Source: Sindora glabra
Taxonomy: Eukaryota; Streptophyta; Magnoliopsida; Fabales; Fabaceae
Assembly (NCBI GenBank): GCA_020226215.1
Contig: CM035229.1
Span: 82,663,343 to 82,727,342, forward strand
DNA: 64,000 bases
Direction of reading: 5' to 3'
In this document: in pieces, positions 13,034-24,976 of the stretch
Numbering within the stretch: position 1 is the stretch's first letter
Layout: each line of letters starts with the position of its first letter
The notes under the pieces: generated by a model
Told to the model about the DNA's origin: nothing
The model's input: only the letters and a program-made list of their open reading frames with translations
The model's database searches: none
Made by a program: the position numbers and the translations under genes

Positions 13034-13517
13034 TATTAGAATTTTTGTGTGAGTTACTATTAATTGTAGGCATTTTATTTTTAATAAAACTGGTTGAACA
13101 ATGATATAAGAAATTTTTATTTTCTAACACCTAATTTGTTAAAGTGATCTATTACTTAAGTTTATAGATACTTAATTTTTTATTAATGTATTTGGTGCCT
13201 AAGGTGTAAACTTATACTTTTCTTAACTCGTAATGGAAGGGTCTAATAGGGTTTTATTTATATTAGTTAAGTCTCTTCTCTATTTCTAACTTAATTTAAT
13301 CATTGACTTATCTCATTGAAAGTCATATACTCTAAAAGAAGGAAAAGAAAATCTATATTTTTTGTATTCATTTGAATATTATCTGATCTAAGATAATTAA
13401 ATTCATGATTAAAATATGCTTTCACATCTAATAGTATATTTGTCTTGATAATTAAATATAAAAGATTGAGATTTTGATAATGAATTTTATCATTATTGTA
13501 ATTAAAATTTTCTAACA
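13034..13517 (+). repeat. 5' LTR
   Basis: It begins TATTAGAATTT (mutated from TGTTAG) and ends TTTTCTAACA. It aligns throughout with 17,797-18,261, for example through CATCTAATAGTATATT and ATAATGGAARGG-type phrases. Confidence 0.88.
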
Positions 13518-13932
13518 ATTGGTATTAGAGCAATTTATATTGAATTATTGAGAAAAAATCATTAATTTGACTTGTGATTTGATTTTTGTAATTATCTAGA
13601 CAAAGGTAGAATCACATGCTATTATTTTTGTGTGGATTACAATTTGATGTTAGGTAACATTAATTATGTTTTATTATGTATATGAATACGAATTTTGCAT
13701 TGCAGATTAATAGGTTTCATATTATAATTTGTATTGCGATTTATTATATATTAAATTGCATTGCATTGCATTGCATGTTTTATTACATATTACGTGTTGA
13801 ACTTCAAAACTAATGTTCAAAACATATAGGCATATAGACTTATATAGATTCTAGATAAATGATGCTGAACTCTGTATTCGAATTTTGGCATATGAGCTTA
13901 TACATAACACCCTTAATATGATTTGATTTTCC

Positions 13933-13933
<1 letters not shown>

Positions 13934-14000
<67 letters not shown>
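13934..14000. repeat. (TA)n microsatellite
   Basis: About 33 uninterrupted TA units lie inside the old LTR element. A shorter TA run is at about 14,143-14,158. Confidence 0.95.
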
Positions 14001-14003
<3 letters not shown>

Positions 14004-17000
14004 CAACAAAGGAAGTCTAGATGTTTAACACATGTTGAATCTCAGGTTTATATAAACACATGTTTATGATGTTTATAGGTTATATAGACAAACGTTTATG
14101 GATTATATTGAAAGCAAAATCTTCAAATTGCTTATGTCTTTTATATATATATATATATGTAATTATTGAAGTTTGGATCTAGAAACACATGTTTGATATT
14201 TGTATATAATTACATAATTGCATAGTTATATAAATTGGAGGTTTGGCTTCAATTTTAAGAAGATCTTTACATACTACATTCTTTGCCTAAAGGAGGGAAT
14301 GTAGTGATATTTGTATACTCCAAAATATAATTATTATGTCTAAAATTAACATATTACATTTTAATTATTTTTTTATATAATCTTTTTTGCTATAAATATA
14401 TGTTATTGAACTCATAGTATCTGTGAATTTTTTTAACTCATGGTGTTTATGTTTATAAATATTTTATTTTACTATCGATCTTACATAGATCAAATAAGAC
14501 ACGTTATTAAATTATGTTGATATTATTTTAAATATTTTTATTTTAATTTTTAACAAAAATTAATTTATGTTTCTAAAAGAAACATGTTAAAGAGATCAGG
14601 TTAGAATTATAAATTTATCCCTATATTTTGAGCCTCATTGTATTTTTAAATTGCATAGATTTAAGATATATTTATGCACAAAAAGATTAAAATTAAGGTA
14701 ATTTGAATGTAATAATATTTTACTTTTATGATCATTTATTATTAAAATAAATCACATATTTTTTTGAATTTAAAAGATCATTGTTTTGAACAATTTTTCA
14801 TATCCTAATTTTTTTTAAAAGTTTATGGTTTATTATGATAATACCAAAGTGAGATTATTCATATTGATTATAAAGTTTTTGAGTTATGTCATATGGGATT
14901 GATTTATGATTATTATATGCAACTGTTTAAAGTTATTACATATTTTAATTAGGGATGTTTTATAAAGTATATAAATTTCTAAAATTGCTTTAGTTTTAAA
15001 AATATATCTACTCAAAAGGGATATATTTTTTATATTAAGATATTCTCTTAGTTAGCTTTGTGATAAGAAGGGTTTTTTACATGTTATATTTTCTACCTAA
15101 AGGAAGACTATAGTAATATACGTTACTCCTATGTCCATAAACTAAAAATTACATTCTTGCTGCCAATATTTTTTTTTTTTGCTTTTATGGTAAAAATGTT
15201 ATCTCTTTGATTAAGCATTTTTTTAAGATATAATCAAAAAAATATTATTTTACCTTGATTATAAGGATAAACTAATCTATAAGATCTATTTACCTAAAGA
15301 AAATAGTTTTTTTGAATATCATATTATTTTTATATAATTAAGTTAATATATTGAAAGAAAACTTAATACATATTATAAATTTTGTTTAAAGGGAAATTTA
15401 TAATCACATATTGGAAACTCTTATGTAGACTATGTTAATGCATATGAAAATTTTCTTTTATTTATTATATACTATTAGATGGTTTGTGTAACCAAATTTA
15501 GTTCATTTATACTTTAAAGAGTTATTAGATGAATTAATTTTGAAAAATACATATATTATTATGTAACTTTGGTTACAAGATGACAAATTAAATTTTATAT
15601 TGTTTATGGCACTATAGCATGTTAATTATCAAATATAATTTTTTTCTTTAAGTGAAATTATATATAACCTTATTTAAAAATATATATTTAATAAACAAAT
15701 TACTAATCAATTAGTATAAATAATTATATTTTAAACTAGTGTACAATTTTTTTTTTGAAATTATATCGAATCTTCACATTAGTGGGAGTTTGATTTAATG
15801 TTATGAAATTTTACTTATATTACAAAATTTAATACCTATGTTTAAGAGCTCATTTTAGTTAAAGATTATTTGATAATATTTGAAATTACTTTACTTTATA
15901 AAAGTACATTTAAATATTAAAATTTGTTTATAAAATTTAGTCTATAATAACTTATATGCTATTACATACATTTGTTTATCAAAAAATATATATGATAAAG
16001 AAGTGAAAATTTCATTGAATCTTCTTTTATGTACATAATATTTGAATTTCAAAATAATTTTTATCAACTATATTTTTGCTAATAGTAATGAATTTAACAT
16101 ATAAATTATTGTATATTTCTTTGAGCACAATATAAAGTAAATTATGAAGTTCTTAGCATATGCGTTATGAATTCATTTTTTTCTAAATTTTTTATGAGAT
16201 ATCTTTTTTTATCAGTAGTATATATTTCTACCATGAGAATTTTCTAAATTATTTAACTTAAATTTAAAACTTTTATTCATACTTTATTCAAATGATCTCT
16301 ATAATTATATTTTGAAAAAACTCTCTTGTTACATTAACTTATATTAATTTTAGTATCTAATTTTGATAGACATGCAAACTACTTGTTTAAGATACTAAAG
16401 TTAATTATATAATTAATCTCTTTTGATTATTGATTTACTTTATTTATATTATATCAAGTTGATGATTTGAGAAATTATAATTTTATATACAATTGAAATA
16501 CTTATGTGAAATTTAAATATTTTTCTCCTAAATCAAAGTTTTTATGTTTATAAGATGTTTAAAAGCTTATTGAGATATGGACATTCAATTTTATTTTCCT
16601 ATAATATGCTTAGTTAGTGGGAGTTCTATATTATATAGAACATTTCATCTCAATTGATAATTATAATATATTTGTTAGTACATAAGGTGCATATGTTATA
16701 TATATTATTATATAATTTGCTAATTTTTATCATATTTACTCTTAATCATATTGTTATAATATTGTGCATTTATATATGCAATTTATAAATTCTTTAGTAA
16801 TCCATTTATCTCCATATTATGAAATATACTGATTATTGTAATTATGATAACTAAGACTTGGTATTAGTTGTTAGCTTTTGAGTTTGTATATATGGTTTCT
16901 ATGTGCACCATATTAGAATAATCAAAATTGCCTTAATAGAGACTGGGCATTAGGTTTACTATACTATTTTATATGATACCTTATTAGGACTAAATTTGTT

Positions 17001-17301
17001 ATTTATTAATTAGTTCCTAATATGTATCTTTATCTTTTAGTTGACATTATTTTTAAACTTTAAGGTATTTTAACAAGAGATTTATCATGACTAAAATTTA
17101 GTGTCAATTATTAATTCCTGAGTTATATATTTATTTCTTAGTTGATATCTTTTTTAAACTTAACAACATTCTGGCTAACGGATTTATAAGAATTAGGACT
17201 CAGTATTAGTCGCTAGCTCTTATGTTTGATATTTGTTTCTTAATTGATACTATTTTGAGATTTTAAGATAATTAAATTTATTGTTACTAGAAGATTTCTT
17301 T

Positions 17302-17582
17302 ATCTTAATATTAAGTTTGTTATAAAGAAATTGTTGAAGATTGACTTGAAAAATAATATGTTTTTATTAAATCATGCTTTTAATATTATTTTTCTTGTTA
17401 CACTTTCACATTAATGACTCATATTTAAGTAGTTGATAATTTATCTTATTATTGAGTTTGTTACAAAAAAATCGTTGAGGACTAACTTAAAAAAAAGCAT
17501 ATTTTATTAGATCATACTTTTGATGCTATTTTTTTATTACACTTTCATAGTAATGATTATATTTAAGTAGTTGATAATATAT
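17302..17582. repeat. Tandem duplication inside the LTR element
   Basis: Two copies of about 140 bp each, about 17,302-17,441 and 17,442-17,582. Both run from ...TTGAGTTTGTTA / TTAAGTTTGTTA to ...ATATTTAAGTAGTTGATAAT, with scattered differences. No coding content is visible. Confidence 0.75.
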
Positions 17583-17796
17583 ATAATCATGGAAGGTCTT
17601 ATGTTGATAATAATGTAATTATCGCCATGATTCGATATCGTTAGTTGCTTAAGTGTGAATCATGTTTTAGGTATCATTTCTTAAATGGTGTATTTTTAAA
17701 ATTGTGATCATGTGTTTGTATTTAACTTAAGAGTTATTTTCATATAAAATATTTTAAAATAAACTTTTTACAATTAATATTGTCTAAGTAGGAGAA

Positions 17797-18261
17797 TGTT
17801 AGAATTTTCATGTGAACTACTATTAATTATACGTATTTTATTTTTGATAAAATTGACTGAATAATGATTCAAGAGATTTTTTTTAAGTCTAATTTACTAA
17901 AATGATATATTATTTGAACTTATAGATCTTGATTTTAGATTAATATATTTGACAATTAAAACATAGGCCTACATCTTTTTTGACCCATAATGGAAAGGCC
18001 TGATAAGATTTTATTTTATTAGTTAATTTTTCTCTCCACTCCTAACTTAATTAATTATTAGCTTATCCTATTGAGAATCATATACTTTAGGAGAAGGAGA
18101 GAAATATCTATGCTTATAATATTTATTTGAATACTACTTTATTTAATTTATGATAAAAGTACGCGTCTGCATCTAATAGTATATTCATCTAGATAATTAA
18201 ATATGAAAGATCTAGGTTTTGATAATAACTTTTATTGTTATCATAATTAAAGTCTCCAACA
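17797..18261 (+). repeat. 3' LTR
   Basis: It begins TGTTAGAATTTTC and ends AGTCTCCAACA, keeping the TG...CA ends. It is preceded by the polypurine-like AAGTAGGAGAA and followed by the TACTA target duplication. Confidence 0.88.
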
Positions 18262-18960
18262 TACTAAAAATGGGTGAAATTTGATTATTAACATTTTAAA
18301 TATATAAATTGCATTCCTTAAGTGATAATGATGGTAATATAATTCAATATTTAATATTCAGCCTTAATAGTTAATCAATAATTCTATATGCAACAAAAAT
18401 GAAATTTTAAATATAAATCAAGGCTTATCAATAAATATAAGATGATGAGTCAAATTTGTAAAATATAGTCTAATAAATATAAAAGATTCGTAATTCAATT
18501 TTAAATTCTATTTTGAATACGTATAACATGACTAATTAGATTCAACTATATTTCCTCCTTAACGAAAAATAAAATATGTATCTTCATGATAGATATATGA
18601 AATTAATAACTATCTTTTACTTAATATATTAAAATTACAAAGAGTTTAAATTTGATTAATTGCTAATATAAAATATTTTATATTATTAATGAAAGAGAAA
18701 TAAATACATTATTAAAAAAATAGTAATTAAAAATTATTAGAGAGATTCTTAGTTAGTGGGTATTCTATCAATTAAAATTTACCTTAATTTCTTTGTTTAT
18801 CTTTATTTATATTGATAGTGGATAAAATTTAAATCAAATTAAAAAGGTAAAAACATTTGGACCCCAATTTTTGTGGGTTAAGGCCTCCATGTATAATTGC
18901 CAAACAGCCGATACTGTTATTCCGTTGATCGTTTTGTTTTAAGGGAAGTGAGGAGGGGGG
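18262..18960. other. AT-rich intergenic region
   Basis: No gene is seen. The last part, from about 18,900, becomes less AT-rich and probably begins the promoter and 5' UTR of the PPR gene. Confidence 0.5.
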
Positions 18961-18973
18961 AATTTCAGTCGCT

Positions 18974-19072
18974 ATGCTCTCCCGACGTCTGCTGATGTTC
19001 GAAGCCGCTGCTTTCATTACAGTAAACTCTGCTCTCTCCATCAATCTTCTCAGCACTCGTACCAACTTTTAA
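18974..19072 (+). other. Possible upstream ORF of the PPR gene (32 codons)
   Basis: The ATG at 18,974 opens a frame beginning MLSRRLLMFEAAAFITV and ending at TAA 19,070-19,072, about 110 bp before the PPR start codon. If it lies in the leader it could reduce downstream translation. It is rich in Arg, Leu and Ala like a transit peptide, so it could instead be a spliced-out first coding exon. No clear donor linking it in frame is evident. Confidence 0.3.
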
Positions 19073-19184
19073 TTTTTGACACTGTAACTTCCTCGTCTTC
19101 ATCTCCTACCTTTTTTTTTTTGTGCATTTCTTCTGAGTTTTGATTTGCTCTCTGTGATTAGATCAACTTCCTTGTTATGAATCA

Positions 19185-20957
19185 ATGCCTTTCGTTTCTG
19201 CTGTCAAGATGATGGGAGGGTTCCATAGATACACGTGTTTGATAAAAATATTATCTTTTTCATCATTTGCCCGTAATTTTAGAAGCAACAGATCATCTAA
19301 GATTGAAACTTTCCTCAAAATACCTCATTTTTCTGTCTCTATATACTCTATTCGATGCCAGATGCCTGTACCAGAAAGCCCTTGTATGCGTTTGATCCAA
19401 CACTCGCTGCCCTTGAATTTGATCGTTACAAAAAATGATTTAACACGCTTGTACTGTTCAGAAGCTGTTTCAATTGATAAAAATTTTGATTCTAGTAAAT
19501 GTGATGCTGAGGAGAATCGCTTAGATAGTGATATCGATAAGTTTTATGACGCTGTAATGGATAATTCTTCTGGGCATCACAATATGGAGCAAGCTCTTGA
19601 CCAACTCGGTATCCCATTGTCAACTCCATTGGTTATTGGGGTGCTGCATAGGGTTCGTTTTGAGGAAAAAATAGCATTCAGATTTTTCACGTGGGCCGGT
19701 CATCAAGAGAATTATTCCCATGAGCCTTGCGCTTATAATGATATGATGGACATTCTAACTAGTACAAGATACAAAGTAAAGCAGTTTCGAATAGTTTGTG
19801 ATCTTTTGGAATATATGAAGAGGCATAACAAGAGTAAAGTTCCTGTTGAAGTTCTTTTCACGATTTTGAGAAAATACACTGAGAAGTATCTCACTCATGT
19901 GCAGAAATTTGCAAAGAAGAAGAGAATAAGAGTAAAGACGCAGCCGGAAATAAATGCTTTTAACTTGCTTCTGGATGCTCTCTGCAAGTGTAGCCTGGTT
20001 GAGGATGCTGAAGATTTGTATAAGAAGGTGAAAAACAGGATTAAGCCCAATGCAGATACATACAATATATTGTTTTTTGGGTGGTGTAGAGTTAGAAACC
20101 CAACAAGAGGGATGAAAGTTCTTGAAGAAATGATTGATCTAGGTCATACTCCTGACAATTTTACATATAATACTGCTATTGATACTTTCTGCAAAGCGGG
20201 GATGATAACAGAGGCACTAAAACTTTTTGACTTCATGAGAACAAAAGGTTCTACTATATCTTCTCCCACTGCCAAGACTTACGCAATCATAATAGTGAAT
20301 CTTGTCCAAAATGATAGAATGGATGAATGTTTTAAACTTCTGGGGCATATGATTAGCAGTGGTTGCCTTCCTGATGTCTCAACATACAAAGATATAATTG
20401 AAGGAATGTGTTTGTGTGGAAAAATAGATGAAGCTTACAAGTTCTTGGAAGAGATGGGAAACAAAGGTTACCCACCTGATATAGTTACTTATAATTGCTT
20501 CCTCAAGGTTCTCTGTGACAACAAGAAATCTGATGAAGCACTTAGGCTTTATGGAAAAATGATTGAATCAGGTTGTATTCCCAGTGTCCAGACTTATAAT
20601 ATGCTGGCTTCAATGTTTTTCGAGATGGATGATCCTGATGGGGCTTTTGATACTTGGCATGAATTGGAGAAGAGGGGTTGTGCACCAGATGCAGACACTT
20701 ACTGTGTGATGATTGAAGGGCTATTTAGCAGCAACAAAGTGGAAGATGCTTGTTTTCTTTTGGAAGAAGTGATGAAGAAGGGAATAAAATTGTCATATAG
20801 GAATTTTGACTACTTTTTGATGCAACTTTCAGCCATTGGTGATCTCCATGCCATTCATAGGCTCTCAGATCACATGAGGACATTCTATAATCCTGCTATG
20901 GCGAGACGCTATGCACTCAGCCAGAAGCGTTTGAGTAAGAGTTTGAGAGGGAAATAA
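19185..20957 (+). CDS. Pentatricopeptide repeat protein, P class, mitochondrial
   Basis: A single-exon ORF of 590 aa, typical of plant PPR genes. The first roughly 60 residues are rich in Ser, Arg, Lys and Phe with few acidic residues, fitting an organelle transit peptide. From about residue 165 onward there is a series of 35-aa PPR repeats, seen in phrases such as INAFNLLLDALCK, ADTYNILFFGWCR, NFTYNTAIDTFCKAG, VSTYKDIIEGMCLCGKIDEA, DIVTYNCFLKVLC and VQTYNMLASMF. No E, DYW or SMR domain follows, so it is P class. Such proteins bind organelle RNA and affect its stability, splicing or translation; the target is unknown. By recollection it resembles Arabidopsis At1g73400, and the neighbouring genes support this. 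Confidence 0.93.
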   Translation: MPFVSAVKMMGGFHRYTCLIKILSFSSFARNFRSNRSSKIETFLKIPHFSVSIYSIRCQMPVPESPCMRLIQHSLPLNLIVTKNDLTRLYCSEAVSIDKNFDSSKCDAEENRLDSDIDKFYDAVMDNSSGHHNMEQALDQLGIPLSTPLVIGVLHRVRFEEKIAFRFFTWAGHQENYSHEPCAYNDMMDILTSTRYKVKQFRIVCDLLEYMKRHNKSKVPVEVLFTILRKYTEKYLTHVQKFAKKKRIRVKTQPEINAFNLLLDALCKCSLVEDAEDLYKKVKNRIKPNADTYNILFFGWCRVRNPTRGMKVLEEMIDLGHTPDNFTYNTAIDTFCKAGMITEALKLFDFMRTKGSTISSPTAKTYAIIIVNLVQNDRMDECFKLLGHMISSGCLPDVSTYKDIIEGMCLCGKIDEAYKFLEEMGNKGYPPDIVTYNCFLKVLCDNKKSDEALRLYGKMIESGCIPSVQTYNMLASMFFEMDDPDGAFDTWHELEKRGCAPDADTYCVMIEGLFSSNKVEDACFLLEEVMKKGIKLSYRNFDYFLMQLSAIGDLHAIHRLSDHMRTFYNPAMARRYALSQKRLSKSLRGK

Positions 20958-21811
20958 TAGAATAAAACTCCTTGGTTGATCTTGTACCACTTACAAAGTG
21001 GGGAGGGTTTATCTCACGATTGGTTGGAAAGTGTAATTGCTGGAAGCCTGATATTTGTCATTTCAGAAGCTGCTTCCAAATATGTCCCTGAAGCACATAT
21101 TGGACTACACTTGTGCAGAGGCTTACAAAATTGTTCAATTGTCTTGATGATAAAGGTCAGTATAAAATTACGAGATATGCAAGGGCTGCTTTAATCATGG
21201 TAGAATACAGCTTGCCTTATCCTGCTCTTGGCAGTCATCACTGTTTTTTACTTTGATTTCCCAATAAGTCATGCATCATTTTCTGCCGGTCTTTACATGC
21301 AGATTTCCCACATTGGAAGATAGTAATAAGTCACTTAAATTAATAGTGGGACATGACTTTTTTTTGCCTGTGGTGCTTTTACAAAAGAGGAAACTGTATC
21401 CTAACTGCTTCCTTCTCTTCTTAGATCTCTTATTCCTTTTCTTCAGTTTTTTTTCTTTTTCAGTGCGTGTTAAAATATTCTAATAGAATTGTACTTTGCC
21501 TACACCATTGCTATAGATCCCACTGGCAGAGATGGTTAAGAGAAGAGCAGTCATTGACACGTTTGTCATACTGTCTGATATTTGGTTAGACAAGGGAGAG
21601 GTGATTTTAGCCATTGGTTTCTTTCTTCTTCCCCTTTTCCAGCACCTAATTGTTTAGGTGTCGTGACATGGATGCTATATCTATAGAGAAGGCTATGGGA
21701 AGCTAGAGACTATACTAGATGGTTTTGTTGGCATTGGCATGGTTACTTTCTTGTTTGTTTTTATTGGAAACTTCTGCCTTCTCCCATGTAACCTTTCCTT
21801 TCCTTCTTACT
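20958..21811. other. 3' flank of PPR gene
   Basis: Probably PPR 3' UTR at first, then unassigned sequence up to the left LTR at 21,812. The short open frames here match no family I recognise. Confidence 0.5.
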
Positions 21812-21965
21812 TGTTAGGAGAGAAGAGAGAATTGTAAGGTCATATCCTCAACTAAAATAGGCGTCATCTATTTATAATAAAGTATGTACCTAGGGTTATA
21901 ATAGGTAGGCCCTTGACTCTTGGGTCACTAGCCTATCTTAGCCCATAATAACTAAGCTACTAACA
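21812..21965 (-). repeat. 3' LTR of the Copia element
   Basis: On the minus strand it runs TGTTAGTAGC...CTCCTAACA, keeping TG...CA ends. It is about 154 bp and aligns with 30,442-30,595. Confidence 0.75.
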
Positions 21966-22472
21966 CTCCTTTTGAAGTTGGAGCATAGATGTCAAACATG
22001 CCCAATTTGTTACAAATATTATTAACCCATTTCTTTAGAAAAGCCTTAGTAAACAAATTAACAAGTTGTTTTCCAATTCTTACATAATAACTCCTTCCTA
22101 AAGTTTTAGCCGAACAAGTTGACGATTAATCTCTACATTTTTGTTTCGTTCATGAAACATGGGATTCGTGATAATGTGAGTGGTAATTTGATTATCACAT
22201 TATAATTACATAACTTTAGGTGAAATAATTCTAAGTTGATTAAAAAGATAAGAGAGCCACACAAGTTCAACAGTAGCATAAATCATGGCTCGATACTCAA
22301 ATTTTGTATTAAATCGAGATACCATTACTTGTTTCTTGCTTTTCCAAACTACAAGATTTTTACCAACCAATACACAGTATCTTGAAGTAGATCTTTTATT
22401 TATAATACACTCTGCCCAATCAACATTAGAGCAACCTTCAATTTTATAGTGACTATGATTCTTATATAATAC

Positions 22473-22688
22473 TTAAATGCATTTTTTAGATATTTTAGGA
22501 TGTGTACAACTGCATTTTAATAGAAGGTTCTTGGAGAATTCATTAATTAACTTACTACATTTACTAAAAAAAGTAATGTCAAGTTTTGTAATAGTCAGAT
22601 AGTTTAATTTCCCCACTAACTTTTTGTGATGTTTTGGATCTTCTAGTAATTCTCTATCTTTCAATCCAAGTTTATGATTTAGGATCAT
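22473..22688 (-). pseudogene. Copia reverse transcriptase C-terminus / RNase H fragment
   Basis: The frame contains LEDPKHHKKLVGKLNYLTIT followed by KLDITF, the well-known Copia segment that normally reads LEDPxRYRRLVGKLxYLTxTRPDI. It is open for only 71 codons and flanked by stops. Upstream pol sequence on the minus strand, toward 24,000, is also recognisable only in pieces. Confidence 0.8.
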
Positions 22689-24372
22689 AAGGTAGACGTA
22701 TAAACTGGGCCTTGGGTCTACAGGTACAAGGATGGGCTGGGCTCCTTATTTGGAGTCTCTTTTTTTGCGGGCAAGTTCGCACAGTCTTGCTTGTGGGCCT
22801 AACTATTTATTTATTTTTTACATTAAAATTTTTGGTAATCCTTCAAGTATTTGAAGTTTTTTTAATCTAACTCAATTTTCAATCCAATGTCTAATGATAT
22901 AATATAATTTTTTCAGCCTTATTTGACTAATCCATTACCAAAAAAAAAAAAAATCTAATAGCTCAATTTACCCCCAAAAAAAAAAAGATTTCTTTTAATT
23001 TAATCTGATTCAATATCTCTTAAAGGTGTTTTCTTCTACATTCAAGGTTTGATATTTGATCTTTGTGTTTGCGTGTTTAGTGATTTAATTACTTCTAATA
23101 ATAAAACAATAATAATTATAATGTGGCCTATCCATAGTCTCGACCATTTTCCCCCTTATTTTTTTTGTAGATTTATGTGACTAATCTCACATAGGCCCAA
23201 GTTTGCACAAGTTTAGCCCACCCCCTTCACTCGCCTTGCTTTACACCTTTATCATTAGGGTGTCACATAGTTTTGAATCAACCAAACCAATTTCAATTAA
23301 GAGGTCAAGAATATATTTCTTTTATGAGAGAAAAATTCCATTTTTACCTTAGGCAATCTCAACGGCTTGAAAATATTGGAGTAGTCCTAGGTCCTTAGTT
23401 TGAAACTTGGACTGAAAAGTTTTTTAATTCCAAAATTCCTAATTGATCATTGCTGGTAATCATAATATCATCCATATAAGCAACAAGAAGAATTTACCTT
23501 GATTTGTAATGTTTGTGGAACACAGAGTGATTATGATGATTACTTTTCTTCATACTAAATTCTATTATCACATCATTAAATCTGGTAAACAATGCTTAAG
23601 GAGATTGCTTCAAGCCTTACAAAGGATTTTTTCAATTAACACCTTTCCTTTTTTCCTTTAAGGAACATATCCAAGAGATTGCTCCATATAAACTTCCTAA
23701 AGCAAATCATTATGAAAAAGAGTATTTTTAACATTAAGTTGATGAAGAGCTCAATGTTAAGAGGCAACTAAAGAGACAAATGAGTGAACAAATATAATTT
23801 TAGCAACAGGAGAAAAAGTTTTTGAGTTATCAATACTATAGGTTTGTGCATAACCCTTCGCCATCAAATGAGCTTTCAATCTTGCAATGGAACCATCTAG
23901 ATTAATTTTGACTATACAAACTCACTTGTACCTGATAGATTTTTTATCACTTGGTAAAGGCATTAGATCTCAAGTATTGTTAGCTTCACGAGCCAACATC
24001 CCTTCATTCATAACAGCATACCATCATGAAAAAGAGCTTTAATATTTCTAGGATAACAATATGATCTAAGGAAGTAATAAAAGATTGGGGAAACATAAGG
24101 AGGATTATGACACAAAATTAGAGATAGGACAAAAAGTAGTATAGCTACTATTTTGAGTGTAGCTATGAATACCTTTGCGATAGGTAATAGAAACATTAAG
24201 GTCGGAGGGTGGAGGAAGAGGATCTTTTGAGCAAGAAGTCATTGGTGAAGGAGACAAAGTTGATGGTTGGTTAGCAACTGGCATGGCACTTGATTGTTTA
24301 GCTAGAGTGGAGGGAGGTACTATAGTTGTGGGTATCTTTTTTTTTTTCCTTGCAAGAATAAAGAAAGTTAGC

Positions 24373-24387
24373 GGGGGGGGGGGGGGG
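24373..24387. repeat. Poly-G tract
   Basis: About 15 consecutive G within the decayed Copia body. Such runs are prone to sequencing and replication slippage. Confidence 0.9.
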
Positions 24388-24628
24388 AGCTGTTGTTGGG
24401 GAGATAAGTCCTAAGTAGAAAAAGTAGAGTACACAAAGTAATAATCGTCAATAGACTCAAACTCAGGTAAGGAAATAGTAACTATAGAAGAATTAAAAAA
24501 AAAAAAGAAAAGAGAACCAACTAAAAAAATGTAGCATTAAAGGAGACAAAATAACATCTCAAATTAGGAGAATAACAATAACAATATTTTTTAGTATTGG
24601 AATACCTAAGAAAAATACACTTTAGAGA

Positions 24629-24976
24629 TCAATGGTCTAGCTTAGAAATTTGAGATCGATAATCATGAATAAAACAAGTATAACTAAAGATGCATGGAGT
24701 GAGAGAAAATAATAGTTGAGAAGGAAATAAGAGAGAATAAGATATTTGACCATCAAGAATTGAGGAAGACATTTTATTGATTAGAAAACAAGTTGTAGAA
24801 ACTACTTTTGTCCAATATACCTTAGGTATTTTTATTTGGAATTGGAGTGTGCGTGAAACCTCTAGTAAATGACCATTCTTTTGTTTGACTACCTCATTTT
24901 GTTGTACAGTAACCGCATAGGAAGATTGATATATAATACTATATCTGGATAAATATAAAGCAAAATAGACAAACAA
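24629..24976 (-). pseudogene. Copia integrase fragment
   Basis: The frame includes QQNEVVKQKNGHLLEVSRTL and then YWTKVVSTTCFLINKMSSS, matching the Copia integrase core downstream of its second catalytic Asp (QQNGVAERKNRHLLEVARAL type). The normally conserved glycine of QQNG is replaced by E. The fragment is open for 115 codons and is not functional. Confidence 0.82.

Larger units (their letters stand above)
13034..18261 (+). mobile_element. Decayed LTR retrotransposon with intact boundaries
   Basis: Two related LTRs (13,034-13,517 and 17,797-18,261) frame 4.3 kb of AT-rich sequence. The element is flanked on both sides by the 5-bp duplication TACTA (13,029-13,033 and 18,262-18,266). Directly after the left LTR, TTGGTATTAGAGC matches the initiator-Met tRNA primer-binding site (TGGTATCAGAGC) with one change. 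A purine run, GGAGAA, ends just before the right LTR. These signals set the orientation as plus. The interior has no recognisable gag or pol frame, so the element is either heavily mutated or was always non-autonomous. The LTRs differ at many positions, which points to an old insertion. Confidence 0.9.
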
